A stretch of 63,893 bases of DNA from Candidatus Cloacimonadota bacterium (GTDB taxonomy: Bacteria; Cloacimonadota; Cloacimonadia; Cloacimonadales; Cloacimonadaceae): assembly GCA_028681035.1 (NCBI GenBank), contig JAQUJJ010000002.1, forward strand, positions 1 to 63,893. Reading direction: 5' to 3'. A program made the position numbers and the translations under genes. This document shows, one piece after another, positions 27,916 to 38,612 of the stretch; position 1 is the first letter of the stretch, and every line of letters begins with the position of its first letter. Under the pieces are notes generated by a model. It saw nothing but the letters and a program-made list of their open reading frames with translations. It ran no database searches and had not been told where the DNA came from.

Positions 27916-30900
27916 TTATTCCATCAGCATCATTTTACGGGTGGAGGTGTAGGTTCCGGTATTTAAGCGGTAGAGGTACACACCGGAGCTTAGAGGCTGT
28001 CCATGGTCATCTTTACCGTCAAATACGATGCGGTAATTGCCTGTAGCCTGCATGCTGCGAACGAGGCTGCGAACTCTTTGACCCTTAAGGTTATAGATTT
28101 CCAGGCTTACGTTTCCGGCATCCTTTATAGCGTAGCTGATACTGGTTTCAGGATTGAAGGGGTTGGGGTAGTTGCCATTCAGCGCAGTTGCAGTAACGGG
28201 AAGGATTTCATCCTCGTTAGCGGTGGAAACCATGCTAAAGTTCAAGGTAAAGTTCTGGTTGGCAATTACGTTAATATCATTAGCAGTATTATCCAGGTAT
28301 CCGGTGGCAGAACAGGTTACACTGTAAACTCCCACAGGCACATTCAAGCTGTATAAACCAGAGCTGTTAGTGATGGTGGCATTGCCTCCTGCACTAACCG
28401 TAGCACCGGCTAAAGGTTGGTTGTTGACTTTGCGAACCACACCCACAATATTTCCAGATGCGACATTTCTTATCACGGTATTGGAGAACACTGGAATGGA
28501 AGCTACACCGTTGGTGTATATTGCCTTCACAGCCCAACGATAGGTTCCATTACCGACAGTATTCCAGCCTGTATCGTTGTAACTGGGAGTGCCAACAACC
28601 TCAGGGGTTATGGAGTTCCAGAGGGTTTCGTTGCCTTCTTGTCCGGGACGCAGACGCCATACCTTGTAACCGGTGAGAGAGCGGCTATCGGTACTATTTG
28701 TAGCCTTCAGAACTCTTTCCACCCCAGCATCACTATTGTTTCTGCTTGATGTAGCTCGGGTATTGGAAACAGACTTCACAATCATCTCTTCCGGATTGAA
28801 ACTAAGGGTTGTGGAAACATTGGAGATTTTGATGTTGTCAATGTACCAATCGTACCATATTCCCTCGTTAGCATTTGGACCATAAGCTTGGAAGGCAAGC
28901 TTGATCTGCTGCCCAGCATAGTGTGCCACATTTAGGGTTACCACTAAAGGAGCTGTGGTGTAGCCGCCCATGAGGGTTGTGGCATCCCACAGCACTGTCC
29001 AGTCTTGTCCACCGTTGGTGGAGACTTTCACATAGTAGTGGTCATTGTAAGTAGAACCACGGAAAACAAAGGTGCTAAAGGTGAATATTGCTTCCGGTGG
29101 GCAATAGAAGGGGTGGGTTATCAGCCATTCATTTTGGGGTGAATAGGAAAAGGCTATGCCGGCTTGTTTAGTTCCATTGGTGGGTACAGCCGGAAATCCG
29201 TAGTAATCCTTTGTCCCAAAGCCGCACCAGGTTGGGAACACACCATTCTCGTTAGCGGCTTCGGTGTTGTTGATAACCTGAGTCCAGTTAGCAGGCGGGA
29301 ATGTGGCAGCTTCGAAGCTTTCCATCACATCCACGGCAAGCGGATTGGGCACCTGCCAAGCTAAACCTACTGCTGTTTGGGCTTCGTTTTGTGTAGCAAC
29401 CACGCTGTAAGGCGCAAAGGCTATCTCATTAAGGGTTATAGCAGGTATCACATGGTTAGCAGTGGCGACAGCTACTGTCCCGCTTGCGTTTCTGTAACCA
29501 GGGCATGAAGCTGTGTAAGTATAGCTCTGGTTGGCATAAACGGCAGGAATCGAGAATGTGCCATTGGCGATTGTGGTAGCAGTGTAGTTTTGATATCCGC
29601 TGAACTGAATTGTTACATTTACTAAGCCGGCTGCGGTATCACTGGCAAGAACTGTTCCACCAAGGCTAACAGTAGCCATGGGAGCTAATGTCAAGTTCAG
29701 AACCTCAGTTTCATCTTCCTCTAAGGTGAAGGGAAGAGTCTGAGATACATAACCATACTTGCTGAAACCGATGTTGTAGGTGTTGGGCAGGATATTACGA
29801 ATCTCATAAAAACCTGCGGCATTGGTAATCGTGCTGTATGTACTGTTGGTTATCTGCACTGCAACATCCTGAAGAGGCTGATTGCCTGCGCCAAGAACAA
29901 TACCGTTTATGTGCCCCACTCCACCGGGAATACCTAAGAAGGTAGTCTTTGGAAACTGCCCGGAGATGCTTGATGTAGTTGCAATAGGAGGAGCAGCGGG
30001 ATCATATATCTCTGAATCGCTTTGTATCTTAATGGCACGCTGATTATTAACGACATCAGTTTGGCATTTGAAGACATTTGAGGAGTTCCAGTAAGATCCT
30101 TCCTGAGGACGGAAGAACATCAATACTAGGTTTTCACCGTTCAGGTAAAGGTAGCTTTCATTGAAGGGAATGGTGATAAGGTTTTCACCAAGAGGATAAT
30201 CCATTAAGCCATCGTAAACCAAAGTAAGATCAGTAGAAGGAATCCAGCCAGCAGAAAGGTCTGCCTGAGTGGTGGTTCCTATCCAGACTTTGGTGGGCTT
30301 TTGTAGCAGCTCTTGGGTGAAGTTAGCATATAATTGGATAGAGTCTATCATCCCCATAAAGTCGCCCATTTCACTGGGATAATACATGGTTTCATACAAG
30401 CTGGATTTCCAGAACATGTTAATGGGGATGTTAGCAGTTTGGTCACCTTCACCCACGGTAAAGGCAAATGTCCCGGAAGCAAGGACCACAACGGTGAGGT
30501 TGTTAGATTGGTCATTCAACGGGTTCTGATCTCCGGTTAAGATAACTTTAGCATAGATGGCATCAGCACCTTCTGCGGTGGGAGTCCAAGTAAGCGGAAC
30601 CTGAACAGTAGCACCGGGACCCGCTGTTATCCCTGGAGTTGTTGCAAGTTCGGTACCGGCAGCGTTGTATAATTTAACGGTATAAGTACTCTGAGCTGCG
30701 GTTCCCCAATTAAACACATTAACGTTGTAAATGGAAGGAGATCCGACGCTAGGAGTCGTATTGCCAACAACTGACAGTGCTGCAAGATCGTTGGTGGGTG
30801 TTACCTCAATCATCACATCGTCAACATACAGAGTTCGGTAAGTACCCCCCAAACCATGTTTGAAGGCTACATGCTTACCAGTTCCCGTGTATCCCGCGAA

Positions 30901-33900
30901 GGTTACCACATATTCAGTCATAGTTGTAGTAAGGGTAATGCTTTGCGTTTCTGTATAGGTGGCTGCATTGGTAGCATCACTTATTATACCTACACCTAGA
31001 ATGTAGTTCGCACTGGATGAACGTGCCCAGAATTTCACGCGGGTGGTGTTGGTTGCGAATGCAGATCCCAATGGAGGAGCAATCAGGATAGCAGTTGCAT
31101 TGGCATCGGTGCTATTAGTCATTCCTGCGCAGTTAGGTTCACTATGTGGAGTTGTGGTATAGGTTTGAACCAGAGCGGGGGACACTGCTAACTTCAACCA
31201 GTCTGGAGGAAGCGCAGGTGTGGTTACTGCATCAAAGTTCTGCGCATAAGGCAGTGCGTTTATATTGGTATCAATACAAATACCGCTAAGAGCCAAAGTA
31301 TGGGCAACACGGCTTTCGCTGGTTTTGCTCTCACGATTGGCATTGAGGTTCACTCTTACCTCATAGCTACGGGCAAGGTTATCAGTAATGGTAATTGTAG
31401 CAGCATGTGTTCCGGGAGCAGTGGGGCTGTACCTACCGGTAAAGACCATAGTCTGTCCCGTGTTTAGGCTAACAGGTAAGGTTGGTACATTCTGCAAGCT
31501 AAACATGGGGCTACCGCTGATAGTTACACTGTTTATAGTAAGCGAACCACCACCAGCATTTACGACGCTAAAGCTCTGGTTGTGCGTGCTATTCAGGATA
31601 ACTGTGCCAAAGTTTTTAGTGGCGGGGTTTACCATGAAGACAGGATCGCCGGTCATGGGAGTCATAATCAGTGTGGTCTTGGGGAAGGTTCCCGTCAAAG
31701 TTCCACCTGTCATGGCATTAGGATCATACTCGATTGAGTCACTGGTGATATTACGTGCCCGGTTAGTTCCCACAACTTGGCATTTGAAATAATCCGAGCT
31801 GCTGAAATATACTGTATCCAAGGGACGATTCCACATAACCACAAGATTCCCTCCGGTATAAGGGAACATGGTGGATAGGGGGAAGGTGATTGTGTTTTCG
31901 CCGGCGGGATAGGTCATGGTACCATCGAACACCAAAGTCATCTCGCTCGATGGAATCCATCCGGCAGAAAGGTCTGTCTGGGTAGTAATTCCCATCCAGA
32001 TTTTGGTGGGTTTATCCGCTAAAGTAGTGGTTACGAAATTATTGTACAGGCTTAACGAAAGTATGTTACCAATCATTCCAATTTCTTCAGGATAATACAG
32101 GGTTTGGTAAACACCGCTCTTCCAGTACATGTTTATGGGCATAAGCGCATTGATGCCGCCCTCTCCAACCGTTACCGATAGAATACCAGCCGGCATAACT
32201 GTAATATTGAGGTTAGGTGTTTGGTTGTTTGTTGTATTCACATCACTGGCAAAAATAACCTTGCCATAGATAGTAGCGGGACCTTCAGCGGTGGGTGTCC
32301 AAGTAAGCGGAATACCAAGCTGTTCTCCGGCAGCGACAGTTGTACCAGCAGCAGTGGCAAGCTCGGTACCCGCAGCATTATATAGCTTAACGCTATAGGC
32401 GTTTTGGCTGGCAGTGCCATTGTTGAACACGTTTACCGTATAAACCGTAGCACTGTTCATACTGGGGGTAGTGTTACCCACCACGTTAATGGCAGCAAGG
32501 TCATTGGCTGCTATTACTTCGAGGTTAACAGTATCTATGTAGAAGGTTTGATAAGTTGCGGTGCTGCCATGCTTGAAGGCAACATATTTTCCCTCTCCTG
32601 TATAGGTGGTTAAGGGAACAGAATACTCCGCCCATGCAGAGCTTAAGGTAATAGTCTGAACTGCCGTAAAGGTAGCAGCATCAGTGGGATTACTCATAAC
32701 CCCTACTATTACCGAGTAGGAAGTGGAGCCTTTAGCATAAAACTTCACCCGTGCGCTATTTGTGGCAATGGTGCTGTGCAAAGGAGGCGCAATAAGGATA
32801 GCGGTTGCTGCTGCATCGCCAGAATTAGCCATACCCACACAGTTGAGTGGACTTTGCGGAGTAGTGGTAACAGTCTTCACATAACCAGTTGTAGAGGTGG
32901 ATTGATAAATGCTGCTCCAATCCGGAGGTAGTTCGGGGACAGTAACGGCATCGAAGTTTTGCGCATAAGGCAGAGCATTTATCGTGGTATCGATGCAGTT
33001 GCCGCTAAGAGCTATTGTGTGAGCAACACGGCTTTCACTGTCTCTATTCTCACGGCTTGCATTGGGGTTCACTCTTATATCATAGCTGCGGGCAAGGTTA
33101 TCAGTAATGGTAATTGTAGCAGCATGTGTTCCTTCGGCGGTGGGGTTGTATCTACCGGTAAATACCATAGTCTGTCCTGTGTTTAGGCTTACAGGCAAGG
33201 TAGGCACATTCTGCAGGCTAAACATGGGGCTGCCGCTGATAGTTACGCTGTTTATAGTAAGTGATCCGCCACCGGCATTAACCACACTGAAACTTTGGTT
33301 GTTTGTGGTATTGATTAGAACTGTGCCAAAGTCTTTAGTGGCGGGGTTTACCATGAAGACAGGATCGCCGGTCATGGGAGTCATAATCAGAGTAGTCTTG
33401 GGGAAGGTACCCGTCAAGGTTCCACCGGTCATGGCATTAGGGTCATACACTGTGGCGTCATTGTGAATTTCACGTGCACGATTAGTTCCCACAATTTGGC
33501 ATTTGAAATAATCCGAGCTGCTGAAGTATGCAGTATCCATGGGGCGATTCCACATAACCACGAGGTTTCCTCCGGTATAGGGGAACATAGTAGATAGCGG
33601 GAAGGTGATGGTATTTTCGCCACTGGGATAGGTCATGGTACCATCGAACACCAAAGTCATCTGGCTCGATGGAATCCAGCCGGCACTTAGATCAGCCTGA
33701 GTGGTCATTCCCATCCAGATTTTAGTGGGTTTATCCACTAAAGTGGTGGTTACAAAATTATTGTATATGCTTACAGAAAGGATATTGCCTATCAACCCAA
33801 TTTCTTCGGGGTAGTAAATGGTTTGATACACGCTATTCTTATAGTACATATCAATAGGCATGCGGGCAGTAGTGCTACCATCTCCAATAGTTACAGAGAT

Positions 33901-36900
33901 AATACCAGCCGGCATCACAGTAACATTAAGGTTAGGTGTTTGGTTGTTCGTTGTATTCACATCACTGGCAAAAATAACCTTACCATAGATAACAACGGGA
34001 CCTTCAGCGGTGGGTGTCCAAGTAAGCGGAATACCAGCAGTTGCACCAGCAGCAACCGTTGTACCAGCAGCGGTGGCCAGCTCGGTGCCCGCGGCATTGT
34101 ACAGCTTAACGCTATAAGCACTTTGGCTGGCGGTGCCATTGTTGAACACATTTACCGTGTAAACGGTAGGATTGTTCATGCTGGGAGTTGTATTACCAAC
34201 CACATTTATGGCAGCAAGGTCGTTAGCTGCGATTAACTCTAAATCTACATCGTCAATATAGATGGTTTGGTAAGTAGAAGTGCTGGCATGTTTGAAGGCA
34301 ACAAACTTACCCGTTCCGACATACGCCGTTAACGGCACCGAATATTGCGCCCATGCGGAACTAAGAGTAATAGTCTGGACTTCCACAAAGGTAGCGGGAT
34401 CAGTGGGGTTACTCATTACCCCTACAATTACCGAGTAGGATGTGGAGCCTTTAGCATAAAACTTCACCCGTGCGCTATTTGTGGCAATGGTGCTGTGCAA
34501 AGGAGGTGCAATCAGAATAGCAGTAGCTGCTGCATCACCAGAATTAGCCATACCTACACAGTTGGGTGTGCTTTGTGGGGTTGTAGTAACTGTCTTCACA
34601 TAACCTGTTGTTACTGTGGACTGATATATGCCGCTCCAATCCGGAGGCAAGGCAGGGACAGTAACCTCATCGAATGCTTGTGCATAGGGCAGTGTGTAAA
34701 TAGTAGCATCCAAACCAATTGCGTTAAGCTGGACAGTGTGAGTCATACGGTTATCGGTGATAGTAATCGTAGCAGTGTGGTTACCTGCAACAGTGGGAGC
34801 ATAGTTCACTCCAAAGCTGAAGTTCTGTCCAAAGGTAAGGTTTTGCGGCATAGCAGGTACGCCAGTTAGGCTGAAGTAGGGGCTGCCACTAATGGATACA
34901 CTATTCACGCCAAGTGCTCCAACGCCATTGTTGGAAACTACAAACTGTTTGGCGGCACTGGCACCAAGCAATATTTGCCCATAGTCCCAGCTTTCGGGAT
35001 TAATGGCAAAGATAGGAGATGTCGGGCTTTGGCGCACGGTAACGTTATCTATCATAAAATCGTTATCGTTATTGCTTACCGTGGATATACCATAGAAGGC
35101 AATATAGCGCATACCGGTGTTTTCGCCCAAACTTAAGATAACTCTCTCTCCTGTGGAAGAGATGTCGCTATAAGCATAGGCAGAGCCTTCGTTATCCCAC
35201 ATACGCATCACGTTGGCAGGAGTCCAGCTTGTACCATCTCCGATTAGTACGGCGAACTTATCGTCAACTCCTGTGCCTTCGGCTGGGTCGCTATTGCCAT
35301 AATCTACCAGAGCCATGTCGAACTCTAACTGGTATCCCACGCCTGGGAGGTTTATCGGAGGGGTAATCAGCCAGCCATTTATCGTGCCGTAGATATTAAT
35401 TCTTGCAGCTTTATCAGCAGGCGTGGTTACCACGTTTCTCCAGTCGTCCATAATCCAACTTCCGGTTGGGTGGTTACCCAAAACCGTAGGCTCTGCCAGA
35501 ACACCGCTGTGTTTAGTCCAGCTTGTGGGTGGGAATGGATCAGTGGTTACGGTGCCGAAGTTTATATTCCAGGGGAAAGTGCTAATAACAGGGTTATCTC
35601 TAACCGTGAAAGAACGTATTGCACTTGGCACAGCGTCGCCAGCAGCATTAGAAGCTACAACTTTCCAGTAATATGTAGCACCATAAGTTAGCGGTATGGT
35701 GCAAGCATAGGGTGATGCTGTTGCCGTAGCATACAAGGTCACCGGGTTAGGATTAATATCCATGTAAATCTTGTATGATGTTGGAACGCCGCCAGTACTG
35801 GGTAATGTCCAGGATAGGGAGGGCAATTCAAGCACACCTATCGCAGCATCGGCAGGAACAGCAAGGATAACCGCATCTGGAACAAGCGGGACTACATCCG
35901 GTGCAAATATAGCATCGATATACACCCCACCAGCAGTGCCGATAGTGCTTACTTCCAAGCCGATATATCGATTTCCGACTGCAGGGGTTAAAACCACAGA
36001 GTAAGCTGCAAAGGGCGCATTGGAGGCTAAGGCAATTGGTTCTCCAAGGTTTAGCCATGTTACGCGGTCGGAGGAGTATTTCACCTGAATGCGCTGGTTG
36101 TCGTTGGCAGTTGAAGTGCGGGCATAAAACTGTATGGTGCTTCCGGCAGTGATGTTCAGTATAGGTGTGGAAAGTATTGCCGGAGCGGTGCTACTGCTAT
36201 ATTTATAGGCAGAGGCAGTGCCATTAAAGGCAAAGGATGTGCTTCTGGTGAAACCAGTTAGGTTTGCCCAACCTGGAGGAGGGAAGGTTGTGGCTTCAAA
36301 GCTCTCTGTAATCATACTAGGAGTGGGAGTTCTAAAGCTCCATATGGGAATATTTACGGCAGGTCCTATAGCGTTACGGGGGACTATCTTCCAGTAATAA
36401 GTTGTTCCCGGCTGCACGGTTGGCAGATAGCTTGAGTCAATCTGGTTAACTACGAAAGGTGGATTAGCCGCAGTTCCGAAATAAACATCGTAACTTGCAG
36501 GTGCTCCGCCCCCATTTTGCCAAGAAAGAGTTGCAGGCATGAAAACATAATCTCCGTTAGCGGGATAGAGTAATATGGCTGGATTGGGGGGATTGGTAAC
36601 CACAAAAGCAGGCATATTAAAGCGGATATTAGCGCGATATGTGCTGAGCGTGCCGGTTGCGGAGGTTGAGGCGTCAGTAGAATCACTTTGGTAACGCAGT
36701 GAACTCTGGAATGTTGTAGGGGTGTAAAACACAGATGCATTCTGGGAGTAAGTGCCAGGAATTATAGTTGTTACAATATCCACAAGGATGTTCGAGTTGC
36801 CATCCCAGTTAAAAGGAGTGGTGAGAGAGTGAATGTTCCATCCTGTAACGGGTAGATACTCGGGGGAAGAGAATACAGTGCTATATTCGCCCACCTCAAA

Positions 36901-37221
36901 AGTAGTGGTTAAGGCAGTCTGCGTAGTCTGCTTCATTCTAATTGTAAAGCCGGGCATAGCTGAGCAGGTATTCGGAGTTTGAACGTTAAAGGCGACAGAA
37001 CTGATGTTTCCAGCTCCACCTCCAGAGTTCTCCAGCTCACTGGCAAGGATCAGGTATTGCTGACGAAAGTTCTTAAAATAAGTTCCGTAAGGACTGGGGG
37101 AACCAGTAGAGGTATTGGTGGTGGTTCCTTCACCCACGGTTACGGTAGCTTGTGCAAAAAGGCTGCTCATCATTCCCATAAGCAGGACGAGGAACACGGT
37201 TAAAAGCAAGATCTTCTTCAT
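27916..37221 (-). CDS. Giant modular surface protein with type IX-like sorting domain (3101 residues)
   Basis: A signal peptide (residues 1-23, ending LFAQA) leads into beta-rich modules: fibronectin-like repeats (about 205-290 and 448-545), cleaved-adhesin/choice-of-anchor modules (about 303-445, 555-730 and 2632-2780), and Ig-like ASH-type modules (about 735-840). The centre has three tandem units of about 570 residues beginning near 840, 1412 and 1985; each has a TLPYAQ/ALPYAQNFD adhesin-like module and a CARDB-like module (AINVVGNTTPS), and the first two end in an ASH module. Carboxypeptidase-regulatory-like folds follow near 2435, 2514 and 2919. Residues about 3010-3101 are the NYPNPFNPETSISY...YNLKGQRVRSL...GVYLYRL sorting domain. 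It is inferred to be exported across the outer membrane and attached to the surface as an adhesin or binding protein. No catalytic site is visible. Confidence 0.9.
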   Translation of the reverse strand: MKKILLLTVFLVLLMGMMSSLFAQATVTVGEGTTTNTSTGSPSPYGTYFKNFRQQYLILASELENSGGGAGNISSVAFNVQTPNTCSAMPGFTIRMKQTTQTALTTTFEVGEYSTVFSSPEYLPVTGWNIHSLTTPFNWDGNSNILVDIVTTIIPGTYSQNASVFYTPTTFQSSLRYQSDSTDASTSATGTLSTYRANIRFNMPAFVVTNPPNPAILLYPANGDYVFMPATLSWQNGGGAPASYDVYFGTAANPPFVVNQIDSSYLPTVQPGTTYYWKIVPRNAIGPAVNIPIWSFRTPTPSMITESFEATTFPPPGWANLTGFTRSTSFAFNGTASAYKYSSSTAPAILSTPILNITAGSTIQFYARTSTANDNQRIQVKYSSDRVTWLNLGEPIALASNAPFAAYSVVLTPAVGNRYIGLEVSTIGTAGGVYIDAIFAPDVVPLVPDAVILAVPADAAIGVLELPSLSWTLPSTGGVPTSYKIYMDINPNPVTLYATATASPYACTIPLTYGATYYWKVVASNAAGDAVPSAIRSFTVRDNPVISTFPWNINFGTVTTDPFPPTSWTKHSGVLAEPTVLGNHPTGSWIMDDWRNVVTTPADKAARINIYGTINGWLITPPINLPGVGYQLEFDMALVDYGNSDPAEGTGVDDKFAVLIGDGTSWTPANVMRMWDNEGSAYAYSDISSTGERVILSLGENTGMRYIAFYGISTVSNNDNDFMIDNVTVRQSPTSPIFAINPESWDYGQILLGASAAKQFVVSNNGVGALGVNSVSISGSPYFSLTGVPAMPQNLTFGQNFSFGVNYAPTVAGNHTATITITDNRMTHTVQLNAIGLDATIYTLPYAQAFDEVTVPALPPDWSGIYQSTVTTGYVKTVTTTPQSTPNCVGMANSGDAAATAILIAPPLHSTIATNSARVKFYAKGSTSYSVIVGVMSNPTDPATFVEVQTITLSSAWAQYSVPLTAYVGTGKFVAFKHASTSTYQTIYIDDVDLELIAANDLAAINVVGNTTPSMNNPTVYTVNVFNNGTASQSAYSVKLYNAAGTELATAAGTTVAAGATAGIPLTWTPTAEGPVVIYGKVIFASDVNTTNNQTPNLNVTVMPAGIISVTIGDGSTTARMPIDMYYKNSVYQTIYYPEEIGLIGNILSVSIYNNFVTTTLVDKPTKIWMGMTTQADLSAGWIPSSQMTLVFDGTMTYPSGENTITFPLSTMFPYTGGNLVVMWNRPMDTAYFSSSDYFKCQIVGTNRAREIHNDATVYDPNAMTGGTLTGTFPKTTLIMTPMTGDPVFMVNPATKDFGTVLINTTNNQSFSVVNAGGGSLTINSVTISGSPMFSLQNVPTLPVSLNTGQTMVFTGRYNPTAEGTHAATITITDNLARSYDIRVNPNASRENRDSESRVAHTIALSGNCIDTTINALPYAQNFDAVTVPELPPDWSSIYQSTSTTGYVKTVTTTPQSPLNCVGMANSGDAAATAILIAPPLHSTIATNSARVKFYAKGSTSYSVIVGVMSNPTDAATFTAVQTITLSSAWAEYSVPLTTYTGEGKYVAFKHGSTATYQTFYIDTVNLEVIAANDLAAINVVGNTTPSMNSATVYTVNVFNNGTASQNAYSVKLYNAAGTELATAAGTTVAAGEQLGIPLTWTPTAEGPATIYGKVIFASDVNTTNNQTPNLNITVMPAGILSVTVGEGGINALMPINMYWKSGVYQTLYYPEEIGMIGNILSLSLYNNFVTTTLADKPTKIWMGITTQTDLSAGWIPSSEMTLVFDGTMTYPAGENTITFPLSTMFPYTGGNLVVMWNRPLDTVYFSSSDYFKCQVVGTNRARNITSDSIEYDPNAMTGGTLTGTFPKTTLIMTPMTGDPVFMVNPATKNFGTVILNSTHNQSFSVVNAGGGSLTINSVTISGSPMFSLQNVPTLPVSLNTGQTMVFTGRYSPTAPGTHAATITITDNLARSYEVRVNLNANRESKTSESRVAHTLALSGICIDTNINALPYAQNFDAVTTPALPPDWLKLAVSPALVQTYTTTPHSEPNCAGMTNSTDANATAILIAPPLGSAFATNTTRVKFWARSSSANYILGVGIISDATNAATYTETQSITLTTTMTEYVVTFAGYTGTGKHVAFKHGLGGTYRTLYVDDVMIEVTPTNDLAALSVVGNTTPSVGSPSIYNVNVFNWGTAAQSTYTVKLYNAAGTELATTPGITAGPGATVQVPLTWTPTAEGADAIYAKVILTGDQNPLNDQSNNLTVVVLASGTFAFTVGEGDQTANIPINMFWKSSLYETMYYPSEMGDFMGMIDSIQLYANFTQELLQKPTKVWIGTTTQADLSAGWIPSTDLTLVYDGLMDYPLGENLITIPFNESYLYLNGENLVLMFFRPQEGSYWNSSNVFKCQTDVVNNQRAIKIQSDSEIYDPAAPPIATTSSISGQFPKTTFLGIPGGVGHINGIVLGAGNQPLQDVAVQITNSTYSTITNAAGFYEIRNILPNTYNIGFSKYGYVSQTLPFTLEEDETEVLNLTLAPMATVSLGGTVLASDTAAGLVNVTIQFSGYQNYTATTIANGTFSIPAVYANQSYTYTASCPGYRNASGTVAVATANHVIPAITLNEIAFAPYSVVATQNEAQTAVGLAWQVPNPLAVDVMESFEAATFPPANWTQVINNTEAANENGVFPTWCGFGTKDYYGFPAVPTNGTKQAGIAFSYSPQNEWLITHPFYCPPEAIFTFSTFVFRGSTYNDHYYVKVSTNGGQDWTVLWDATTLMGGYTTAPLVVTLNVAHYAGQQIKLAFQAYGPNANEGIWYDWYIDNIKISNVSTTLSFNPEEMIVKSVSNTRATSSRNNSDAGVERVLKATNSTDSRSLTGYKVWRLRPGQEGNETLWNSITPEVVGTPSYNDTGWNTVGNGTYRWAVKAIYTNGVASIPVFSNTVIRNVASGNIVGVVRKVNNQPLAGATVSAGGNATITNSSGLYSLNVPVGVYSVTCSATGYLDNTANDINVIANQNFTLNFSMVSTANEDEILPVTATALNGNYPNPFNPETSISYAIKDAGNVSLEIYNLKGQRVRSLVRSMQATGNYRIVFDGKDDHGQPLSSGVYLYRLNTGTYTSTRKMMLME
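29750..34730 (-). repeat. Tandem 1.7-kb intragenic repeats
   Basis: Units start near 34700, 32985 and 31265 (minus strand), a period of about 1719 bases. The first two are very similar at DNA level: for example GTCATGGGAGTCATAATCAG occurs at both 33376 and 31657. The third diverges in its second half, from about 30790. This pattern points to recent unit duplication or gene conversion. Confidence 0.85.
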
Positions 37222-37632
37222 TGCTATTCTCCTTGAGACTAATTAAGTTTTAATCCATATAGTGGAGCCATTTATTCTGGCTCGAACACACAAAACACAA
37301 TAATTCACGACTATGGCATAATAGAATATTACGCATGGGGGTAATTATTTATTTTCCCCTATTATTGTAAAGCTAAATTGCAGCCAATTTAACAAATAAT
37401 TTGTCTTATCAGAGTTTACTTGGGTGGAACCGAAGAATTAGCCAGCTAACACTGTCATTAATGTTAGTTTAAAAACTACCCAAAGTTTCCTTTTCCTTAC
37501 AGCTATTGCCCTATCATTGCCCACCCATTGCCCATGTGGAGGGCATTGAGTGGGCAATAATAGGGCAATTCAAGCAAGGTAGCACAGACGTTTGAATGAT
37601 TGAAGAACGAACGGCAATTAGGGTAAGCTAGC
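37222..37632. other. Intergenic spacer upstream of the giant gene, with repeat A
   Basis: No gene. AGGAGA just upstream of 37221 is the ribosome binding site of the giant gene. A GGGGGTAATTATTT...TTTTCCCC stretch at 37335-37363 is a weak inverted repeat. Repeat A copy 2 occupies 37495-37580. Confidence 0.6.
37495..37580. repeat. Dispersed palindromic repeat A, copy 2
   Basis: Arms TTGCCCTATCATTGCCCAC (37506-37524) and GTGGGCAATAATAGGGCAA (37550-37568) differ from perfect pairing at one base. Outer CCTT/AAGG arms and the CAAGCAAGG tail match copy 1. The loop is in the same orientation as copy 1. Confidence 0.85.
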
Positions 37633-38535
37633 CTAATCGCTGCTCTTCTTACCCACGCTGGCGATGTAGATCACGAATTCTTCCACACCGTCCACATCGA
37701 TGGCATCGTTCATAGCTTCGTCCAAATAGGCACCAATCATGCAGGATCCGCCACCAATCGCCTCAGAGGCAAGCTGGATATTTTGTCCCACGTGTCCGGC
37801 ATCTAAATACAGATAGCGGTAGCCACGCTGACCGTAACGCCATGCGGTGCGGTAGGGCACAGCACTTAGGATAATGTTCACGGCTGCGGTGCCAATCATT
37901 TCCTGCCTCATGCAGCCTTCAAAAATCTGCACAGCTTTGGTTTCGCTGGCATCCAGCAACACCAAACAGTGTTTTATGGGGTGATAGTAGTATAATCCTG
38001 GCTTAATGCCTTCCACATTGCGGATATCCACATAGGTCTCCAGGGGATGGCGCGCTCCGGCAGAGGGAACGTTGCGCAGGGTTATTTCCATGCGTTCATT
38101 GCTACGGAAATCCCTTGCCCAGGAAGAAGCCCAAAGCAGGAAAGAAAGCTCATCCACGCTAAGAGGTGCATTGGAGTATTTACGCAGACTGCGCCGCTGC
38201 TCAATAGCCTTATGCAGGGTGATGTTAGGAATAGTAATTTTACCTATAGCGGGCAAGGCTACCAGCTCTCCGGCACGTACCTTAACGGCATCGGGACGGG
38301 GAATATTCTGTGATTGGTCGCTTTCTCGCTCGTAGATATAGCGGGTTAAACGCACGAAATCTGCGCCAATCTTTTCCGCTTGGGGACGGCATTCCTCTAT
38401 TTCTGCAAGTACGGAACTCAGGTTTTTTTCAAAGAAATCGTATTCTACTTCATTCAGTTCTGCTTCTCGCAGGATGGCTTCTGGCTCGTAACCACGAGCT
38501 TTGTAATATAGGTATCCAAAGGTCTTCATATCCAT
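37633..38535 (-). CDS. SagB/ThcOx-family nitroreductase-like oxidoreductase
   Basis: A 300-residue FMN-type oxidoreductase. After an 80-residue N-terminal helical region comes the nitroreductase core: EQRRSLRKYSNAPLSVDELSFLLWA, then SAGARHPLETYV and the C-terminal YLYLDAGHVGQNIQLASEAIGGGSCMIGAY, which is the SagB-type signature. SagB proteins oxidise azoline rings in thiazole/oxazole peptides, but most free-standing relatives have no known substrate. No cyclodehydratase is nearby, so a peptide-toxin role is unlikely. It follows hydA by 77 bases, in the same direction. Confidence 0.88.
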   Translation of the reverse strand: MDMKTFGYLYYKARGYEPEAILREAELNEVEYDFFEKNLSSVLAEIEECRPQAEKIGADFVRLTRYIYERESDQSQNIPRPDAVKVRAGELVALPAIGKITIPNITLHKAIEQRRSLRKYSNAPLSVDELSFLLWASSWARDFRSNERMEITLRNVPSAGARHPLETYVDIRNVEGIKPGLYYYHPIKHCLVLLDASETKAVQIFEGCMRQEMIGTAAVNIILSAVPYRTAWRYGQRGYRYLYLDAGHVGQNIQLASEAIGGGSCMIGAYLDEAMNDAIDVDGVEEFVIYIASVGKKSSD

Positions 38536-38612
38536 GGGGATTCCTCCTCTTAATTGTTACAATATTTTCACTAGCAAAGTACTCATTAGCGAAGCTCTCA
38601 CCAGTAAAACTC

